DNA of 57,761 nucleotides. It comes from Rhizobiales bacterium SYSU XM002 (GTDB lineage Bacteria; Pseudomonadota; Alphaproteobacteria; Rhizobiales; Beijerinckiaceae). The notes beneath the pieces are model-generated. The model worked only from the letters and a program-made list of their open reading frames with translations, was not told where the DNA came from and did not search any database. Made by a program: the position numbers and the translations under genes. This document shows positions 54,091 to 57,761 of this stretch, in pieces. The stretch's first letter is position 1. Every line of letters begins with the position of its first letter. The DNA is taken from positions 1-57,761 of the forward strand of contig VWVY01000011.1 in assembly GCA_009846685.1 (NCBI GenBank), given 5' to 3'.

Positions 54091-55344
54091 ATGGCCCAAA
54101 AAGGCGAGATTCGACCCGACATTTCCATCATCGGCACCGACCCGGCCGGTATCGAGATCGCGATGGCTGCTGCCGCGCTCGGGGTTCCCGTGGCGTTGAT
54201 CGTACCGGACGGTGAGGCCGCATCGGATGACAACGCCGTAACGCAACGGCTGCGGTCGCTCGGCGTTCGGGTGCTCGAAGGTCGGTGCCGTTTTCTCGAC
54301 GCGCACCGTCTTCAGGTCGGCGACATCACGGTTCGCCCGCGGCGCTTCGTGCTCGCGACACCCGCGCATATCGTTCCCCCGCCCATCGCAGGGCTTGCGG
54401 ATATCGATACGCCGGATATCGAAGCCGGCAGCGCCTTTCTCGCCATCGGGCAGGGCCGACGTGCGCTGGAGGCCGCGTGCAAGGCACGGCGGGCGGGTGC
54501 CGTGGTCACGCTTCTCACGCAAGGTCCCATGCTCCCCGATTTCGATCCGGACAGCGTTCGGCTGCTGCGGACAGGACTGGCTAAAGCCGGCATCGTCGTG
54601 ACCGATGCGCCGCTTCTCGATGGCGGTGCCGTCATCCCGGCCAATCCGACCGGTCGTGGCACCCGCCGCAAACACAAGCTGGTGACAGCCGACGGCGCGG
54701 CTTCCTTCGAGTTCGACCGCCTGTTCGTCGAGGGAAGTGCCGAATCCTTCCCCGAGGACATCGCACCTGGAAAGGCCGGAGTTTTCGGGCGCGACGGGCA
54801 CCTGATCCTCAACGAGACTCTCACAACCACGAACCGGCGTATCCTTGCTGTCGGCGCAGCGAGCGGCGGTCCCGACCACGCCATAAACCGGGCGGGGCAG
54901 GTTGGCGTGGTGCTTGCGAACCTTTTGTTCCGGCGTACCTCTCCGAACTATCCGGCTCTCGCGGTCCGCCATGTCGCATCCTCGCCCGAGATTGCGGAGA
55001 TCGGGCTACGCGAGGGCGATGTGAAGCCGGAGGCGCGAAGCCGGCATCGCTTCCATCGGGTCAGGTTGGGCGGCGCCGGAGCCTCCGGTGCGCTTAAAGC
55101 CATCACCGACGGCAAAGGAGTACTTCTCGGCGTCTCGATCGTCGGGGAGCGTCCGCTCGAACTCATTCCCGTTTTCCAATTGGCGATGGCACAAGGGCTC
55201 CGGCTTGGGGATCTCGCGGGCATTCCGTTTCCCTCGACCTCGCACGCGGCGGCGATCGGTGAGATCGCGCGGCTCGCGCTGCGTGACCGGCTCCAGTCGC
55301 CATTGATCGGGCGGCTCCTGCGTGTCCTGCGGGTGCTGGGATGA
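54091..55344 (+). CDS. Dihydrolipoamide-dehydrogenase-like flavoprotein without the redox disulfide
   Basis: The 417-aa protein has the fold order of class I pyridine-nucleotide disulfide oxidoreductases. The FAD loop is degenerate (IIGTDPAGIEIAM). The NAD domain has FLAIGQGRRALEAACKARR, the second FAD contact is RRILAVGAASGGPDHAINRA, and a dimerisation domain ends in PSTSHAAAIGEIARLAL. The CXXXXC pair that follows the FAD loop in active enzymes is absent; only two scattered cysteines occur. The segment between the first loop and residue 40 is also short. It overlaps the next gene, a histidine kinase, by ATGA. It may therefore be a redox- or ligand-sensing flavoprotein rather than an enzyme. 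Confidence 0.75.
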   Translation: MAQKGEIRPDISIIGTDPAGIEIAMAAAALGVPVALIVPDGEAASDDNAVTQRLRSLGVRVLEGRCRFLDAHRLQVGDITVRPRRFVLATPAHIVPPPIAGLADIDTPDIEAGSAFLAIGQGRRALEAACKARRAGAVVTLLTQGPMLPDFDPDSVRLLRTGLAKAGIVVTDAPLLDGGAVIPANPTGRGTRRKHKLVTADGAASFEFDRLFVEGSAESFPEDIAPGKAGVFGRDGHLILNETLTTTNRRILAVGAASGGPDHAINRAGQVGVVLANLLFRRTSPNYPALAVRHVASSPEIAEIGLREGDVKPEARSRHRFHRVRLGGAGASGALKAITDGKGVLLGVSIVGERPLELIPVFQLAMAQGLRLGDLAGIPFPSTSHAAAIGEIARLALRDRLQSPLIGRLLRVLRVLG

Positions 55345-56801
55345 AGCAGTCCGAAAACACCAAAACAGAAGCGGTCACGGCACCGCCCGATCCCGCGCTG
55401 ACGCGGGCCTGGTGGAAGCCGGGCCTTTCCGGCCGAGTACTGCTTCTGACGATCATTTTCGTGCTGATCGCCGAGATCCTGATCTATGTCCCTTCGGTGG
55501 CCAACTTCCGCAACACCTGGCTCGGCGAGCGCATCTCACAGGCCAAGGCAGCAGCTGTGGTTCTGGAGAAGGCGCCGCCGGACAGCCTTCCCAAGGCGGT
55601 CGTCGACGAGCTTCTCGCCGGAATCGAGACAACGATGATCGCGCTGCGCATCGACAACATGCGGCGGCTGCTCGCCGTATCCGACATGCCGCCGATGGTC
55701 GATTTCGAGATAGACCTGCGCTCGCGCCAGCCTCTCAGGGAAATCGCCAGCGCTTTCGATACGTTGCTCTTCGGCGGCAATCGAACCATCCGTGTCGTCG
55801 GCCCGCCGCCGCGCGGTGGCGACTTCGTCGAGATCGTCATCAGCGAAGCCAGCCTCCGGGCGGCGATGATCCGCTTCTCGCGCAATATCCTGCTGCTTTC
55901 GTTGATGATTTCGGCCATCACCGCCGTGCTGGTGTTCGCAGCGCTCAACGGCCTGATCGTCAAGCCGGTCAAAAGCCTCGCGAGCGCGGTCAGCCGGTTT
56001 GGCGCCAACCCTGCCAATGCCCGCGCCATCCACCGTCCCTCGGACCGGGACGACGAGTTCGGCACGCTCGAACGCAGCGTTTCGAGCATGCAGAGCGCGC
56101 TCCAGACCGAACTGCGCCAGCGGGAGCATCTCGCCAACCTCGGTCTCGCCGTCGCGAAGATCAACCACGATCTCCGGAACATGCTCGCCGCAGCCCAGTT
56201 GATGGCGGACCGGCTCGGCAGCCTGCCGGATTCGAACGTCCAGCGCTTCGTGCCCAAACTGCTCGGCACGCTCGATCGCGCGATCGCCTTCTGTCAGACC
56301 ACCCTCGCCTACGGAAAGGCGCAGGAGCGTGCGCCGGACATCGTGCCCGTGAAACTCGAAGCCGTTCTGGGCGAAATCGCCGACCAACTCATGCTCTCGC
56401 CGGAGAGCACGCCGGCGCTGGCCTTGCAAATCCCGACTGGATTGATCCTCCACGCCGATCCCGACCATCTTAGCCGCGTCATCACCAACCTCCTGCGCAA
56501 CGCGAGATCCGCGCTGGAGCAGCACGACATACCTTCGACGGGGCTGATCCGCATCTCCGCCTCGGAAGATGGCGATGCAGTCCAGATCGAGATTGCCGAC
56601 AATGGCCCCGGGATCCCGGCACGGATTCGTCAGTCCCTGTTCAAGGCATTCTCCGGCTCCGCACACGCCGGCGGCACCGGCCTTGGGCTCGCCATTGCGC
56701 AGGAACTCATGCGCGGGATGGGCGGCAGCATCAATCTTGTCGACCCTGCGCCCGGCTCGGAGACCGGAACGACCTTTCGGTTGATGCTGCCGAAGGGCTG
56801 A
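55341..56801 (+). CDS. Membrane sensor histidine kinase coupled to the flavoprotein
   Basis: The 486-aa kinase has two spans (about 32-52 and 178-200) flanking a periplasmic domain of about 125 residues, then HAMP (about 200-250). An unusual dimerisation segment has the candidate phospho-His in VAKINHDLRNMLAAAQLMAD. The HATPase carries LLRNARSALEQ, DNGPGIP and [19 protein letters not shown] is the HisKA variant seen in NtrB/HPK4-like kinases. No response regulator is adjacent. The start overlaps the flavoprotein stop. Confidence 0.88.
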   Translation: MKQSENTKTEAVTAPPDPALTRAWWKPGLSGRVLLLTIIFVLIAEILIYVPSVANFRNTWLGERISQAKAAAVVLEKAPPDSLPKAVVDELLAGIETTMIALRIDNMRRLLAVSDMPPMVDFEIDLRSRQPLREIASAFDTLLFGGNRTIRVVGPPPRGGDFVEIVISEASLRAAMIRFSRNILLLSLMISAITAVLVFAALNGLIVKPVKSLASAVSRFGANPANARAIHRPSDRDDEFGTLERSVSSMQSALQTELRQREHLANLGLAVAKINHDLRNMLAAAQLMADRLGSLPDSNVQRFVPKLLGTLDRAIAFCQTTLAYGKAQERAPDIVPVKLEAVLGEIADQLMLSPESTPALALQIPTGLILHADPDHLSRVITNLLRNARSALEQHDIPSTGLIRISASEDGDAVQIEIADNGPGIPARIRQSLFKAFSGSAHAGGTGLGLAIAQELMRGMGGSINLVDPAPGSETGTTFRLMLPKG

Positions 56802-56948
56802 ACCCGGCAACGCCTTGTGCTCCGGTTGCCTTGCTGAGAGTTCCGAAAAGAATCTGCCCCATTTGGAAAATTCGTTTCGATTGAGGCTTGCCCTTTCCCG
56901 GCCAACCCGCTATCAGACCGCCTCTCTCGTGCGTTATCGCATGAACAA

Positions 56949-57025
56949 GCGCCCGTAGCTCAGCTGGATAGAGCACCAGACTACGAATCTGGGGGTCAGA
57001 GGTTCGAATCCTTTCGGGCGCGCCA
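56949..57025 (+). tRNA. tRNA-Arg (anticodon ACG)
   Basis: A full cloverleaf is present: acceptor GCGCCCG/CGGGCGC, D arm AGCTCAGCTGGATAGAGC, anticodon loop CTACGAA in the stem CAGA/TCTG, T arm with GGTTCGAATCC, G discriminator, and encoded CCA. It reads CGN codons. tRNA-Arg genes are frequent integration sites, and accessory-looking DNA follows. Confidence 0.95.
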
Positions 57026-57393
57026 TTTTCCCAACAATTCCGAATTGAAAGAACGCGCGAAAACGTGCGGTTTTCGCGATTTCCGCGTGTGTTTCGGACA
57101 CGGGAGCGGGGCTACCCTCATAGGGCAAAAATCCGTGGTTACACGGTGGTTACAGTCACGCCCCTCAACGCCCCTCAACGCCCCTGCAGGAGCTTTCGCG
57201 AATTTCCACGATCTTGAACTGAAAAGCTGGATGGAACCACGGCGTAACCGCTCGCTCCGCGCCATGCATTCGATATCAAAAACCGTCAAAGAACGTGAAG
57301 GAGCGCGATACGCTGAAATTGGCTGAGCGCCAGAACTGAACCTGGGGGTCGAAGTCTCTGGAATAGCTCGGAGATTTTTGCCATCATGCGTGG
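57026..57393. other. Non-coding stretch after tRNA-Arg (368 bp) with short repeats
   Basis: No convincing gene is seen. It contains three head-to-tail decamers (CGCCCCTCAA at 57159 and 57169, CGCCCCTGCA at 57179) and, just before them, the repeated GGTTACA within GTGGTTACACGGTGGTTACA. An open frame (57045-57326) has no ribosome site or recognisable product. The stretch may be the remains of an element integrated at the tRNA. Confidence 0.5.
57159..57188. repeat. Three tandem decamers
   Basis: CGCCCCTCAA occurs twice in a row, followed by CGCCCCTGCA (8 of 10 the same). The copies are contiguous, about 135 bp beyond the tRNA-Arg 3' end. Confidence 0.75.
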
Positions 57394-57651
57394 ATGGGAA
57401 CGGCCGTTTTTCGTTTTTTCCTCAGGTTTATTCTCAGTTTACTGTTGCCAAGCCTCTCCTATGCGGCTTGCGCGAGCAATGAAGGCTTCTGCAATGGATG
57501 CGGATGCAAGGGCGGTCCCGGCTACCGCGAAATCGCGACAAGCCGATGCGTCGGATTTCGCCAGCTCAACCAAAAGTGCGGCAATCCACCGTCACCAACC
57601 CTTTGCATCTTTGAGAACGCGCCTGGAACGGGGGCTGACCTGAGACCCTGA
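57394..57651 (+). CDS. Small Cys-rich exported protein, 3' end inside the IS
   Basis: The 85-aa frame has a signal peptide (AVFRFFLRFILSLLLPSLSYA) followed by a Cys-rich mature part. CASNEGFCNGCGCKGGPGYR is followed by RCVGFRQLNQKC and GNPPSPTLCIFE, with seven or eight cysteines, so disulfides are likely. The last 5 residues and the stop are read from the IS3 end that begins at 57636, so the original C-terminus was replaced on insertion. The start could be the ATG at 57394; no clear ribosome site is seen. Its family is not recognised with certainty. Confidence 0.55.
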   Translation: MGTAVFRFFLRFILSLLLPSLSYAACASNEGFCNGCGCKGGPGYREIATSRCVGFRQLNQKCGNPPSPTLCIFENAPGTGADLRP

Positions 57652-57761
57652 ACTTCCTCCAGGAATGAGTAGAGTCCGTCGCGAAGGAGACGACGGATGA
57701 AGCCCTCACGTTTTTCAGAAGAGCAGATCATCGGGATGCTGAAGGAGCAGGAGGCGGGCGC
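57636..57761 (+). mobile_element. IS3-family insertion sequence, left end (truncated by window edge)
   Basis: It is identical over all 126 bases to the reverse complement of 1-126. It begins with the terminal TGACCTGAGACCCTGAAC and enters orfA. The two copies face outward, away from each other. Confidence 0.85.
57697..57761 (+). CDS. IS3-family transposase OrfA, N-terminal fragment (runs off the window)
   Basis: ATG at 57697, then the same 21 codons (MKPSRFSEEQ...) as at the left edge, cut by the contig end. The sequence is identical to the other copy, so both are presumably full elements beyond the window or one repeat collapsed in assembly. Confidence 0.8.
   Translation, partial: MKPSRFSEEQIIGMLKEQEAG

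Noticed and set aside
57159-57188. CRISPR-like repeats
   Set aside because: Three contiguous decamers without spacers, and no cas genes anywhere in the window.
57045-57326. 93-codon frame after tRNA-Arg
   Set aside because: No ribosome site, crosses the tandem repeats, and the translation has no recognisable feature.
1-57761. Circular replicon joined through the identical ends
   Set aside because: The ends are inverted, not direct, repeats, so they cannot be joined head to tail, and the content is chromosomal housekeeping genes.

Overview
The window reads as a chromosomal contig of an alphaproteobacterium, most likely of the Hyphomicrobiales (Rhizobiales). The clues are a GC-rich sequence, the GcrA cell-cycle regulator, the neighbourhood rpmH-rnpA-yidC-engB-argB, the run def-fmt-truA near dapE, a single gene cluster phoR-pstSCAB-phoU-phoB, and a sox cluster with a one-haem SoxA. 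The genus cannot be settled by eye. The first and last 126 bases are the same sequence in opposite orientation: the left end and first 21 codons of an IS3-family orfA. The window therefore appears to stop inside two copies of one insertion sequence.

Layout. (1) 1-3711 is accessory DNA: an IS3 end, a KilA-N protein, an IS1595-family transposase, a small XRE regulator, a degenerate tRNA-like sequence, an unrecognised coiled-coil/winged-helix-like protein and a small exported His/Cys-motif protein. Its right edge cuts into a family 2 glycosyltransferase, of which only the C-terminal part survives (3711-4358). (2) 4363-10145 holds a small membrane protein, tRNA-Gly(TCC), a dCTP deaminase, apaG, an SGNH hydrolase and the operon argD-argF-hslO, whose leader carries an intrinsic-terminator-like hairpin. 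(3) 10519-20071 holds gcrA, then on the minus strand a flippase-like membrane gene, phoR, pstS, pstC, pstA, pstB, phoU and phoB. A clear PHO box lies in front of pstS. (4) 20174-32841 is a thiosulfate-oxidation (sox) region in three blocks: soxS-soxR-soxT (minus) diverging from soxV-soxW (plus); a DUF3422 gene; and soxA-soxX (minus) diverging from soxYZBCDEF (plus). Together these encode the full periplasmic Sox system (SoxXA, SoxYZ, SoxB, SoxCD), its thiol-disulfide supply (SoxV, SoxW, SoxS), an ArsR-type persulfide-sensor-like repressor (SoxR), a YeeE/YedE transporter, and a flavocytochrome-c sulfide dehydrogenase pair (SoxEF).

(5) 32895-37067 has two divergent multi-domain histidine kinases. 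(6) 37064-39601 has prmB, a membrane protein and a glutaryl-CoA-dehydrogenase-like gene. (7) 39862-43940 is the four-gene operon built around Anbu, the ancestral proteasome beta-subunit homologue, with a circularly permuted ATP-grasp protein, an alpha-E protein and a transglutaminase. (8) 43940-53816 is core housekeeping: an HPP protein, dapE, rmuC behind a perfect GAAC-N7-GAAC LexA-type box, def, fmt, truA, argB, DUF423, engB, yidC, rnpA and rpmH. (9) 54091-56801 is a translationally coupled pair: a flavoprotein related to dihydrolipoamide dehydrogenase that lacks the redox-active cysteine pair, and a membrane histidine kinase. (10) The window ends with tRNA-Arg(ACG), about 370 bp of repeat-containing non-coding DNA, a small Cys-rich exported protein, and the second IS3 end.

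No CRISPR array, rRNA or integrase gene was seen. All family calls rest on motif recognition alone; no database search was run.
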